In this document: positions 24,559 to 35,896 of the stretch, one piece after another
Position numbering within the stretch: position 1 is the first letter of the stretch
Layout: every line of letters starts with the position of its first letter
Source of the DNA: Diphasiastrum complanatum
Lineage: Eukaryota > Streptophyta > Lycopodiopsida > Lycopodiales > Lycopodiaceae
Assembly: GCA_029204225.1 (NCBI GenBank)
Contig: CM055110.1
Coordinates: 3,228,686-3,292,685, forward strand
Length of the DNA: 64,000 nt
Direction of reading: 5' to 3'
Made by a program: the position numbers and the translations under genes
The notes under the pieces: model-generated
Databases searched by the model: none
What the model was told of the DNA's origin: nothing
The model's input: only the letters and a program-made list of their open reading frames with translations

Positions 24559-25437
24559 TGCTGGATTTACTCCTTCTACTCTCCTAAATTCCAATTTTGA
24601 TCTGCCTCCATTCATGCTGCATATTTACTAATGTTGTCATGCAGTTTGCATATTTACACGCAAATTTGCATAGACGAAAAAAGGATGAATGAATCGCAAT
24701 ACTATGTCCTTACACAGGTTATGGTGATAGGTGAAAAGGGGACACTACCTTTCTAAATGCCAAAAGTGTCCTAATAGCTAAGGCACCTTGTAAATCTTAT
24801 CCTAAGGCCATTCGTAAGAGTGACGCACTTTTTGCATCATCACAAACGTTCACCTGACGTCGCACCCTTTCCATGCTCACTTTATGTAGTTGCGCTAATA
24901 GATTGGACAACAACTGCAGCCACCCACGATCTCTTACAAACAACACATCCACTCTGTACTTTCACATCTGCGCACCTGTAATATTATGTATATATTGGAT
25001 ACCATCTGTGTATTCTATAGTTCTGATGAAGCAAGATAAGTCTAGAACAAGTGAAGGAGGTTTCATTCCTCATTATAGGTAGAAATAAGCTTTGTAAGGC
25101 ACGCGGTTTTGTCCACTACTATCTTGTGCTCTACCGCATTATTGACTTGTATACTTGATATACTTAATCTGACACAATTCATTTGTTCTGCATTTTAGAT
25201 CTGTCAATATTGCTATGCTTATTCTTCATTCTGTCTGATATTTCTAGTTGCTCTTTCTGGTAATAGACGATTAACGTTTAGTCTTGTCTTTCACGAACAA
25301 TTTGCAACTAATTATCAGTCAAGCACAGTCTAGCTCTTTGCAAATCATTCGTGACAGATAATTTGTCTTACAATTCGCGACAAATTATTCATCTAGCACT
25401 TCATCAATTAAAATTTTTGGCTACGTAATCTAGAATG
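24559..25437 (+). repeat. Truncated Copia 3' LTR (plus, family D)
   Basis: Preceded by the purine tract AAGGAAGGG and starting TGCTGGATTT. It matches the reverse complement of 28203-29058 and stops at CTAGAATGACT; about 145 bp of the LTR end are absent. At this point antisense pol coding begins. Confidence 0.8.
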
Positions 25438-27890
25438 ACTTTGATGAAGAGTGCCTCTTTGACTGTCGTTGGTTCGTGCATCAAAAGATAGACAGACTCA
25501 GGAGTATACATTGTGGGCTGTGTGCGCACTCGGCTTGATCTTCTGGGAGGATTCGACTGATGAACCGCTCCTGGGACTTGTTGCTGGGTAGCTGCAAATT
25601 CTTCGTCTGATTCGTTGTCTCGAAGTGGGTTGGCAATAGAAATGCGTAAGCCAGAAGCTCGTACTGTTGTGTTAATGGCAGGTGATGAAGGTTCTTTTTG
25701 AGCAATTTTCTTGCCTTTGAGGTCGATGAACTGATCCTCGATAAAGACTGTATCCTGGCTATACAAGATTTGCTGGGTATCAAGATTGTACAGCTTGTAA
25801 GTGTTATCAGACGAAGTATATCCGATAAAGATGGTTTTGAGACCTTGGAAGTCCAATTTCTTCCTTGTGTCCTTTGGGATCTACGCGTAGGCAATGCACC
25901 CAAACACTCTTAGGTTCTTCAAAGAGGACTTAGAGCCTGTCCACACCTCGTGGGGTGTCTTGTCTGAGAGGGCTTTGGTCGAACACTTGTTCTGGATGTA
26001 AGCTGCAGTGGAGACAGCTTCAGCCCAGAACCTCTTGGACAACCATGCATGTGCTAGCATACACTTAGCAGATTTGACCAGAGTACGGTTCTTCCTCTCA
26101 GCTAAGCCATTAGACTAAGGACTGTAAGGAGTGATGAGATTTTGCTCAATACCTTGGCTTTGGCAGTACTCCTTGAACTCGACAAAGATATGTTCTCCAT
26201 CGTTGTCTGACCTTAGGGCCTTGATCATCCTTTCAGTCTCCTTTTCTACACGCTCCTTGAAGATTCTGAAGCAGTTGAATGCTTCTGATTTCTTCTTTAT
26301 GAAATACACCATAGTTCTTCTTGAGAATTCATCAATAAAATACTTGGCTTCCTTTAGCGAAGGATTTTTCATCGGGCTACAAATATATGAATGTACAACA
26401 TCTAGCAATCCTCTAGCAACATGCTGATGTGACTTAAATGGCTTCCTAGTCTATTTACCAACTAGACAGTCCTGACAGACAGGTAGCTTGACTGTTTCGC
26501 GATGATGGTCGAGATCAAGAACAATAGATTGTCTAGACATTCGTTGTACAGCAGCATAATTTAAATGACCATGTCTATAATGCCAAAGTAGACCTTTATT
26601 TGATTGAATTGAAAAACTGAGAGCATGACTAGAGGCAAAATAGCAATGACTTAATTTATACAAGGATCCATGCCTCTTTTCGAGTGCTAGGATCTTGCCT
26701 GTCCTATCAACTACTTTACATTGATTACATTCGAATTCTATTCTGTGTCCTAGATCTGTGATTTTGCTTACAAAGAGCAGATTCATGGATAACCTAGGTA
26801 CATACAAAACTTTGGAAAGTAGCTTAGATTGATCATTTTCAAAAGCATAATCTTACAGTGCCTTCACATTTGATAGCTTGTTTGCTATTGTCGCCAAGGT
26901 GAATGAATTTCTGGGTACTATAAGCTGTATAGGACTCGAAACAACTGATTAGACTAGTCATGTGCTGAGTGGCTCCGGAATCCAAGAACCAAGAACTGTC
27001 ACCAGATGCTCCTTGATGGTTGGTCATGAAGGCATCATGATCCGCTTCTTGAATTGGCTGTGGAGCTTCTGTAGCTGTATTTGCCACTTGATTTGACTGC
27101 CCTCTGTTGTTGTTCTTCGCTTGAAGTATTCGGCATTCTAGTATTTTGTGGTTGTTTCATTTGCAGTATCTACAGAACAGCTTCTTCTTTATCTGCGAAT
27201 TTGACTATTCCTTGTGCTGAGCTAGTTTCTAGTCTGGCTTTTATAGCTTTGGGCCTTTTTTCTTCTTAATATTTGTCATGCCCTTGTTGGTGTACAAGGC
27301 GTGAGAATCAGTTGAGGAACTTGAGGCTTCATTCCTTCGCGTGTCTTCCTACAACAACATAGTGATGACTCTCGAAAGAGTCAATTCTAGATGAGTCGTG
27401 ATGATCATCACCCAGCTATCGTAAGAACTTGGCAAGCCTGTAAGCAGTTGCATCACTACATCTTAATTGTCTATGATAGATCTGACAGTGGCCATTTGTC
27501 TTAGCAGGTTCTTGAATTGATTAATGTGATTCTGCAGAGAATCACAATTCGTCATCTTGAGGGAGTAGAATTTCTTCTTGAGGTGTAGCTTAGAAGCTAT
27601 ATCTCGCACTTCGTATAGCGTGCTCAAGATGTCCCAGACTTCTTTCAATGTTTGAGCCTCGGATACATGGCCGATCTGTGTATCCGTGATATTGAGGATG
27701 ATCAACGCGAAAGCTTTTCCATCCTTCAGCTTCCATCTGGCGATTGCCGCGTCGTTTGCTTCGGGTTTCCCTTCTGCACCTATAACAATGTCGTACAATT
27801 CTTTTGCCATTAGTATAGTTTTCATCTTAAATTTCCACAGATGGTAATTGGCTCCATCAAGCTTGTCCATGAGAGGACTGGCTTTCCCTT
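25438..27890 (-). pseudogene. Copia Gag, protease and integrase (family D, minus)
   Basis: 27870-27463 is Gag (MDKLDGANYHLWKFKMKTIL); the original start 18 bp upstream reads ATA, while the related copy at 41701 has ATG. Downstream are a decayed knuckle (27120-27180), the protease SSWFLDSGATQHM (about 26980), GAG-pre-integrase (LLWHYRHGHLNYAAVQRM), an integrase zinc site reduced to CQDCLVGK, and integrase core fragments (VHSYICSPM with Asp to Tyr; FIDEFSRRTMVYF). Then comes the integrase-RT linker with SSRVRTQP and HEPTTVKEAL, the very start of RT, at about 25440. RT and RNase H are missing on this strand. Several stops are present. Confidence 0.85.
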
Positions 27891-28057
27891 GGGTATCTAT
27901 GTGGAAGAATTTGTCTAAGTGATAGGAGAAATTATCAGTGACTTAAGTATGAAAATCTGATACTGAAAATTACAGAACAAGAAGACAATTACTCTATCGG
28001 CTAGTAGAGTCTTGTACTGTGGAAGCTAATCAAGTTATGGACATAAATCTGATACCA
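27891..28057 (-). other. Leader and primer-binding site (minus, family D)
   Basis: Short leader; TCTGATACCA at 28048-28057 is the reverse complement of TGGTATCAGA and abuts the LTR at 28058. Confidence 0.75.
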
Positions 28058-29058
28058 TGTTGGGAGAGAGAATAAATGATGAACACGAATGAGAAACGAA
28101 CTCGAAAATGTTCGTGAGCAGCGGAATGAGTTAAACGTCTCTCTCCAAAAGCATGACTACGCCTATCAGAATGAGCAGAACTTTAGTGATAGAAATCACA
28201 GTCATTCTAGATTACATAGCCAAACATTTAAACGGATGAAGCGCTAGATGAATAATTTGTCGTGAATTGCAAGACAAATTATCTGTCGCGAATGATTCGT
28301 GAAGAGCTACTGATAACTAGTCGCGAATTGTTCGTGAAAGACAAGACTAAAAGTTAATCGTCTATTACTAGAAAGAGCAACTAGAAAGATCAGACAGAAT
28401 GAAGAATAAGCATAGCAATATTGACAGATCTAAAATGCAGAACAAATGAACTGTGTCAGATTAAGTATATCAAGTATACAAGTCAATAATGCGGTAGAGC
28501 ACAGGACAGTAGCGGACAAAACCGCATGTCCTACAAAGCTTATTTCTACCTGTAATGAGGGATGAAACCTCCTTCACTTGTTCTAGACTTATCTTTGCTT
28601 CATCAAAACTATAGAATACACAGATGGTATCCAATATATACATAATATTACAGGTGTGCAGATGTGAAAGTATAGAGTGGATGTGTTGTCTATAAGAGAT
28701 CGTGGGTGGCTATAGTCGTTGTCCAATCTGTTAGCGGAACTGCATAATGTGAGCGTGGAAAGGGTGTGACGTCAGGTGAATGATGCAAAAAGTGTGTCAC
28801 TCTTACGAATGGCCTTAGGATAAGATTTACAGGGTGCCTTAGCTTTTAGGACACTTTTGACATTCAGAAAGGTAGTGTCCCCTTTTCGCCTGTCACCATA
28901 ACTTGTGTAAGAACACAGTGTCGCGATTCATTCGTCCTTTCTTTGTCTGTGCAAATTTGCGTGTAAATATGCAGACTGCGTGACAACGTTAGTAGATATG
29001 CAACATGAGTGGAGGCAGACTAAAATTGGGATTTAGGAGAGTAGGAGTACATCCAACA
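28058..29058 (-). repeat. Complete 1,001-bp Copia 5' LTR (family D, minus)
   Basis: Plus-strand ends are TGTTGG and CCAACA, a 6-bp inverted repeat. It is the 5' LTR of the minus-strand gag-integrase body and matches the plus-oriented LTR at 24559-25437 in reverse complement. Confidence 0.88.
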
Positions 29059-29635
29059 GGTATGAGAGGTTAAACACTTATCTTCTTTCTATTGGTTTCA
29101 GGATTAGTTCATATGATCCATCATTATATCTTAAACATGTTTGTAATGATATAATCATGTTGCTTATTTATGTTGATGACATTCTATTGTGGAAGCAACA
29201 TGGATTTACTTGTTGATACCAAGATCTCTTTAGGAAAGGAATTCAAAATGCAAGATCTTGGATTTTTACATCATGTACTTGGATTAGAGATTAAGATCTC
29301 TAATGACTTAGCTTTCATTTCTCAAGAAAGTTATGTAAGATCTATGCTTAAGAAGTTTAAAATGCAAGATTGTAAAAGCATAGATACTCCTATGTAGTCT
29401 AATGTTAAAGACACTAAAACTTGTGATGAAGCATCCTTTGAGGACATCACACTTTTTAGAAGTCTAATAGGCTCTTTAATATGGCTCACTATCACTAGGG
29501 CTGATCTTAGTTTTAGTGTCCATAAGCTTAGTCAAAGCATGCAAAATCCAAAGGTCCATGATTGGAAAAAGAGGGAGAGGATCTTGAGATATGTTGCATC
29601 TACTCAAGACTATGGACTTTGTTTTAGAGGGAAGA
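29059..29635 (+). pseudogene. Copia RT fragment, left part of a split pol
   Basis: The plus strand reads IIMLLIYVDDILLW (29150-29190, RT active site) followed by a frameshift. Then come LGKEFKMQDLGFLHHVLGLE, SYVRSMLKKFKMQDCK, a TAG at 29395, SLIGSLIWLTITRADLSFSV and a break at LCFRGKK. RNase H resumes at about 33091 after a 3.45-kb insert. The 5' portion is cut by the LTR ending at 29058. Confidence 0.8.
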
Positions 29636-29794
29636 AGTGTGTATGTATTGTGTCTTGCATTTTGAATTTGAGATAATAAAGAAAGAGAGAGAGAGTGTGT
29701 GTGATTTGATTAAGATTTAGGGTAGTAGATGAATAGATTGTGTGTGTGTGTGTGTGTTTGTGTTCAACATTTTGCATTGATTTAAAATTTAAGA

Positions 29795-29982
<188 letters not shown>

Positions 29983-30216
29983 TTATGCAATAGTTTAGGG
30001 TATTTAAGAGTGATAGATAAATAAATAGTGTTTGATAAAAAATTATAAATATTGTTTATAATAGATTTTTAGAATTATTTAAGATAGTGTATGTGTGTTT
30101 GAGAGGATGTGTATGTGTTTTAAAATTTGCATTGATCTATAATTTAGGTTAATAGACAAATAGATATAGATAGTGTTGGGTAGTAATGGGTTGTTAAATT
30201 TATAATGTGTGTGTGT

Positions 30217-30256
30217 GTGAGAGAGAGGGGGAGAAAAAAAAAGAGAAAAAAAAGAT
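30217..30256. repeat. GT/GA low-complexity tract
   Basis: GT-rich then GA-rich and A-rich bases, embedded in a segment (30010-30330) that repeats parts of 29640-29790 such as TTTGCATTGATTTAAAATTT. Confidence 0.6.
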
Positions 30257-30368
30257 GTGTTTGTGTTTAACATTTTGCATTGATTTAAAATTTAAGATTA
30301 TAATAAATACATAGTCTATGGTAGTAATAGATTGTTAGATTTATATTTATTTTGGACTAAGAATAATA

Positions 30369-30468
<100 letters not shown>

Positions 30469-31097
30469 TGTGTGCGTGTGTGTGTTTTTTGTATTATGCA
30501 ATAGTTTAGGGTATTGAAGAGTGATAGATAAATAAAGTGTTTGATAGAATTTATATTGGATTCTTAGAGAGAGAGAGGGAGAGAGAGTGTGTATGTGTGT
30601 GAGTGTGTTTTGATTAAGATTTGTAGTAGTAATTGACTAGATAGTGTTTGACGGTAATTGTATGTTTGAATTTGCTTATAATAATGGTCCAATTGTGTAA
30701 TATAGTGTTTATTTTTAATTGTTTATGCATGTTTATTACTTACCCTGTTAACTTGAGTAGTGTCTTCATCGCTAGACTGATCTGAGTGTAATTCATCTCG
30801 TTGTGATAAACTGCATATATGCACAAGTACAAAACACAAATAATGTAAAATTATTGTATGATTCTAATGTTTTAATTTTTAAATAATACTATTCTTATAC
30901 ATTGTCGCTTATATGATTCTTTTGCATCTTGGTGCAGGCTCGAGCTCTACACACATATCTCTCTTCTTTTGTTAACACAAGTATGAAAGTTCTACTCCAA
31001 TATGCATTAAAGTTCTGTAATCGATTTTCTGAGTCTACTTCATTTCAATATATTAGGATTTATTGTAATGTATTGTATATTTATGAATGTAGTAATC

Positions 31098-32089
31098 ATG
31101 TCGGGGTCAGGCAGTGGTGAAAGCTCGGGAGACTTTGTAAAAAATTTATATGAATCATTAACTCCTGAGCAGAAAACACAACTGCAAAGTATGCTTAGCC
31201 AAGATGAGGGTGGTCCCTCACAAGTGGCCGCGGCTCCCGCCCCCACCGAAGAGTCATCCACAAATTCTTATTATGACGTGGATCCTCAAGGCAATATAAT
31301 TGCCAATAGAAAAGGGAGGGTGGTTTTGAACCGACTCTATTCTTTATGCCAACGCCATTTTGGCGACAGATTATTTAGTAAATGGTCCGAAAAACCTGCC
31401 GCCGATAAATGACAGGTTATTGGTACCCTTCGTGACGAATTCCAACAAGAAGAGACATTCGAGGAGAAGGAAATTCATAAGCATATGAGCTTATGGATTA
31501 CGCATCGTCGTGATATGGCACGACGAGCTTATAGGGATGGGCAATCCAAGCCCTCCTGGTGTTCAAGAAATGATTGGAACCATTTAAAAACGGATGAACG
31601 AACACCAGATAAATACAAGATTCAAAAAGATGTTGCGACTGCTAGGATGCATGGGATAGGCAATTCTAGGTTGGGCTCGAGCGGAAAGACGGGATTGCAA
31701 GCAAACATAGTAAGTGAACTTACACTACTCTTATAGTTTATCTTTGATTTCATATGCTTTTATTTAATATGCATTATGACTAGCTGCTTCAACGTAGCCC
31801 TAAATTAATTTCAATCTAAATTGATTGCATGGATAGTTGGCGGACTATGGACGTCTGCCAACTAAGGAGGAATACGAATATGCCTACATGGAATCGTACG
31901 ATGCATTAGTTGACAAACTAAAGAGCGAGGGTCATCCTCCAAATGTAAGTACTAGTTTTTGTATTCATACTAATGTGATTTGTATCATGACGTCAATTTT
32001 ATTTAGTTTAATACGATCAAGCATTAAATATTAATGTAGTTTGTTTGCTTGTGTTCATGCAGACTGGACGTCACGACGACGACGAGTAG
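31098..32089 (+). pseudogene. TNPA-like transposon gene, three exons, one stop
   Basis: Exons 31098-31709, 31837-31944 and 32063-32089 join in phase 0. Both introns have good borders (ACATA|GTAAGT with GGATAG; CAAAT|GTAAGT with TTCATGCAG). Only a TGA at 31410 interrupts 249 codons. The protein starts MSGSGSGESSGDFVKNLYES. It has a Glu/Ser/Ala stretch, YYDVDPQGNIIANRKGRVV, a basic middle (WITHRRDMARRAYRDGQ, WCSRNDWNHLKTDERTP, HGIGNSRLGSSGKTGLQ) and an acidic end HDDDE. The middle resembles plant Ptta/En/Spm (Transposase_24-like) proteins, which bind subterminal repeats of CACTA elements; this is pattern-based. The gene at 8652-9770 is a diverged relative. Conservation of splice sites suggests recent activity. 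Confidence 0.5.
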
Positions 32090-32639
32090 ATTAGGTTTAT
32101 AAATTTTAGTTGATGTTAGATCTAGAAAGACTCGTGCGACATTAAAGCACCAATTTTGTAATACATTGATTCATATTATGAAAATATTATTATTGCAAAC
32201 GATCGTGCTATATTGCCATTGTCTTTATATGTGCAATGTTCTTTTTTTTAAAAATTGCAATGTCAAATTTAGGGATGTGGATTGACGTAATAACCAACTA
32301 AGAAATTAAAACCATGTGCAATGTCGGATTTCAAAACAACAATCAATATCATACATAAAAATCTAAATGAAATTTATGATGTGCACAAAGCAATGCAATA
32401 AAGTATTGTCATTCATAATGAACATGAAGTAATGCAATAAAATATAAAATGAAAGTAGTTTAAGAATGAAAAGTACCTCATGCTTGGTTTGTTGTTTGAT
32501 CCAAATGTTGAATGCAACTCAAAAATATTGTTTTAAACACAATTCACGAACATTACTACTCCAAGAACTCAACTCCAAGAATAGCCCGATAAAAATGCGC
32601 GCGCTATTTTTTACGCATTTTTTACTTTTTTTTTACCTA
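32090..32639 (+). other. 3' flank of TNPA-like gene, no gene
   Basis: AT-rich untranslated sequence between the stop codon and the palindrome cluster. It probably contains the polyadenylation region; no clear coding signal. Confidence 0.4.
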
Positions 32640-33085
32640 ATTTGGGACGTCGGAATCTGACGTCCTAACACGTCGGACATTTTTTTTTATCATTCTGTTA
32701 ACAGACGTCAGATTCTGACAACTTTGGGACGTCAGAATCCAACGTCCAAGCATACATCGGATGGACGTCGGATGGGCATCGGACATCCGTCGGTGAAATT
32801 TTGACATGATTTTGTGTTAACAGACGTCGGAATTCGACTGAATTCCAAGACGTCGCAATGCGACATCCACGTCAGAACGTTTGCGACGTCTTTGGAAATC
32901 GCAATCCGACGTCCACATCAGATCCGGTTTCTGTCATCAGGATTTTGTGTTTCGGAATCCGGCACGTTGTGCCTGTCGGAATGCGACGTGTTTTAAAGTC
33001 GTCGGATTTCAACGACCTTATAGCAACGTGTTTTTTCGACGTCCATGATGAATTTTAAAAAAAATAAGCTCGCGATTCACGTCGC
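32640..33085. repeat. GACGTC/CGTCGGA palindromic motif cluster
   Basis: At least a dozen copies of GACGTC, CGTCGGA, TCCGACG or close variants occur on both strands in about 450 bp, for example GGGACGTCGGAATCTGACG at about 32644 and a reverse-oriented CAGACGTCAGATTCTGAC near 32702. Such subterminal arrays bind TNPA-type proteins in CACTA elements; here function is inferred from position beside the TNPA-like gene. Confidence 0.6.
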
Positions 33086-33090
33086 AAATC

Positions 33091-33366
33091 ACGGCGGGTG
33101 TTGTTGTGGATGATGATCTACTTATGATCATGTGTGACAACATTTCAGCCCAAGCCCTTGCCAACAATCCGATATTTCATGCATGGAGCAAACACATCGA
33201 GGTTGCACATCACTTCATGAGAGAGAAGCTCATTGGAGAGGAAATCTACTTGGAGCACATCGACACATCATCTTGTATTGCAGATTTGCTTACCAAACCT
33301 TTGAGCAAGAGTTCCTTCATCAAGCATAGAGCCAATCTTGGAGTAATACCAAGATCCATGTTCTAG
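33091..33366 (+). pseudogene. Copia RNase H C-terminal part of the split pol
   Basis: Reads LLMIMCDNISAQALANNPIF, HAWSKHIEVAHHFMREKL, HIDTSSCIADLLTKPLSK and ends RSMF-stop at 33366. This is the end of Copia RNase H with the CDN motif. The first part of RNase H is missing between 29635 and here. Confidence 0.85.
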
Positions 33367-33383
33367 TCAACATAGATTGTTTT

Positions 33384-33392
33384 TAGGAGGAG
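33384..33392 (+). promoter_or_regulatory. Polypurine tract
   Basis: TAGGAGGAG directly precedes the TGTTG start of the LTR at 33393. Confidence 0.75.
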
Positions 33393-33821
33393 TGTTGAAA
33401 TTAGAAAGTAATCTATCTTGACTTTAGGCTTGCTATAAACTGTTTACTATGCAAGTATGTTGTTTCATAAATGTAAATGCCAAATTTGGCCTAGATAGAA
33501 CTCGAGCTATATGGATTTGTCATATCTAGTTGGCTGAATACAACTTGCATATAGATTGTAAATAACAATAATATGCTTGTAGAAACTCGTGGCATATCAC
33601 ATGCATTTACTGTAAGTGATCCATAGTGACATGCAAGGCATGCACAAAGTGAAATGGACACATGCATGATGATTTGTACAATTCTAGTTAGAACTAGGAC
33701 ACTTGGTAAAAGTAGGTAGGGAGAAAGTCATTTAAATCATTCCGCAGTGCACGAACATTTTCTGTTCGAGTTCGTTTCTCGTTCGTGTTTGTCATCTATT
33801 CTTCCTCCCTCTCTCCCAACA
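33393..33821 (+). repeat. 429-bp Copia 3' LTR
   Basis: Ends are TGTTG and CAACA. The last part (TTCGAGTTCGTTTCTC...CTCTCTCCCAACA) is shared with the reverse complement of 28058-28130, so this family and family D have related LTR ends, but the rest differs. Confidence 0.85.
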
Positions 33822-33824
33822 GCT

Positions 33825-34305
33825 TGCGGGCAATTTGGGCCAAGTAGTCAGTTTTTGGTAGCATACCTGAGCATCATAATGCTCATATACTCATTTGGAG
33901 TCGTTTTGGCCATTTGTTGTGCCCATGTAAGTTCTTTCTCACGAAACCACCCATTTGGCATCAATTCGTGACATATGAAATGAATCCAATTTCATATACT
34001 GCTAAGGTATACTTGTCAATTTGCTGGAGAATCAAAGCTATTTGGTGTTGGTTAGCATGAGTTCTAGAATACAAAGGAAACTCTTCCACATCTTTTCACT
34101 CCAGAATGTCAAAATAATTGCCCGTAGCAGCACGTGAAATCTCAACAAAAACTATTTCAGGGATAAAAGTGCCACAACTACAAAGGGCCCCTGTTTGGGC
34201 CCACTGGACTCCTAGTCCCAGATTAAAGTAGCCGACACATTCAGTAGGCATCCACGAGTCATGCCGAGGTGCCACACATCCCACCTCGTCATGTTATCAG
34301 AAGGA
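33825..34305 (-). pseudogene. Unrecognised coding-like segment (minus)
   Basis: Minus-strand frames read protein-like for about 150 codons: SWMPTECVGYFNLGLGVQWA, FIPEIVFVEISRAATGNYFD, DVEEFPLYSRTHANQHQIAL, IDKYTLAVYEIGFISYV, then in a shifted frame HELMPNGWFREKELTWAQQM. One stop and one frameshift interrupt it. I do not recognise the family; it may be a captured host exon set or an unknown transposon gene. Confidence 0.35.
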
Positions 34306-34479
34306 TGGGCCCGAAAACCCTATTTGTGGGCCTTGTCAAGCCCTAAATTTCTACATGAGAAACACCTCGTCCATAATAAGTTTCAGACCTCCGATTTATG
34401 GGCCGTCTGTCACTGTCTGAAGAATTATGTGAGGGCTTGCAAAAGGGCATGCGTCATCGCCAGACCGGCATCAGAACCG

Positions 34480-34917
34480 CCGAATGGAATGCATCAAAGG
34501 TTGATGAGAAGACAACATTCCTACATGGCGAATTAGATGAAGAAGTCTATATAGACCAACCACTGGGCTACATCTACAAATCACTTTCCACCTATGCCTG
34601 CCGAATGCACCAAAGTATCTATGGTTTGAAGCAATCCACGCGGCAGTGGTACAAGAAGAAGGATCATGCCCTACGATCCTTGGGTTTCCAACCACTGATG
34701 GCCGATTAAATGTTTATGTAAAGGTCACAGATGAGGAGATCATCATTGTTGCTATATACATAGATGACACACTGATATTGTGTAGAAGCGAAGAGCTGAT
34801 TGCCGCAGTGAAGAGCAACATCTCAAAACATTTTGAGATAATAGACTTAGGAGAAGCCAAATGCTACCTAAGGCTTGCAAATTGACCACAACTATGACGA
34901 AGGAAAGCTATACCTTC
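34480..34917 (+). pseudogene. Copia RT fragment
   Basis: Reads VDEKTTFLHGELDEEVYIDQ, CRMHQSIYGLKQSTRQWY, a frameshift near 34685, then VAIYIDDTLILCRSEEL (YIDD active site) and FEIIDLGEAKCYL. It ends where the second TR-GAG-like copy begins at 34918, so it was cut by that insertion. Confidence 0.8.
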
Positions 34918-35484
34918 TATGAAGAATTGTCAAAAATTGGCAAACCTAGCTTGATAAAAAATCATGTAGTATAATGTAAATTTTGTACATAAGTAGATTC
35001 CACACATATGAGGCCAAGATGCCACGTGGAAATCCACTCCTAATGTAGGTTAGGTCAAGTCCATAGGGTTGGTCATGTTATTTTGGTAGTGATTCCTAGT
35101 TTATAGGACCTAAATCCTAGATTTAAGGTGAAAATTTGACCAACTAGCTATCTACCAAGCATGACTTTAGGAAATAGACAAGGGTTTCATTTTAGGGCAA
35201 AAAAGACTGAGTTAACTTCCTTATTACATGCTAGAAATCCACCAAAAATCACAAAGGAAGTCAAATTTGCTATGTATTCCAAGCTCCCATAGTGAGAAGA
35301 TATAATATTTTTGGAGCTCATTGGCAATCTCAAGCTAGTTCACTATGTACATTGAGTTTTTGTGATCCAAATGAAACCAAATCAATTTCTACTTGTTTCT
35401 CAGGTTGAAGGCCGTATAAAGCCTGTAGTACACACGTGTGGTCTCGCATTGATCAATGCTTTTGATTGTTAATGCTTGTTGTTT
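34918..35484 (+). repeat. 5' LTR of second TR-GAG-like copy (3'-truncated)
   Basis: Aligns with 231-800 from TATGAAGAATTG through the CACGTGTG segment to TGCTTGTTGTTT. The last ~130 bp of the LTR and the primer site are deleted. Confidence 0.85.
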
Positions 35485-35492
35485 AACTGATC

Positions 35493-35774
35493 TTTCAAGA
35501 GTGGAAGATTTGTAAACTTGAAGAAGCACCTTTGGATCAACACCTTATTCAATTCATTGATGGTTTGGAGTCAAGTCAAGTGGAGGAGCAAGCTCAAGAC
35601 CCGAGGACTCCAAGAAAAAACTTGAGTATTAAGATGGAGCCATCAAGGCTCAATCACATGGATCAAGCAAGGCAACTTGTCTTTGGTGACATTATTTATG
35701 CACTTAATAGTGTAATTGATGTATCTTCAAGTGCACAAAATGCCTTGGAATCCATGGCTTGGCATGATGTTTAG
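35493..35774 (+). pseudogene. C-terminal part of TR-GAG-like unknown frame
   Basis: The 80 codons from 35532 (MDQHLIQFIDGLESSQVEEQ ... LESMAWHDV) align without gaps to 3628-3871. I count 13 base differences, of which about 9 change the residue and 4 are silent; no stop or shift arose. That ratio looks close to neutral, so the frame is shared by ancestry but not clearly under constraint. Confidence 0.75.
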
Positions 35775-35896
35775 TTTTGAAGTGTGCTACATATATATAG
35801 ACACCTTATGGAACATCTTGTAAGAGATTTTCTAAGAGGTGGTGAAAGATCCTTCATGGACATCATTCTCTATTGGAGTCTCAAAAGTTCCTTGTA

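Noticed and set aside
33072-33100. A certain CACTA terminus at GTGTTGTTGTGG
   Set aside because: The ending is not CACTA/TAGTG and no matching inverted end was found at the left border, so the class remains open.
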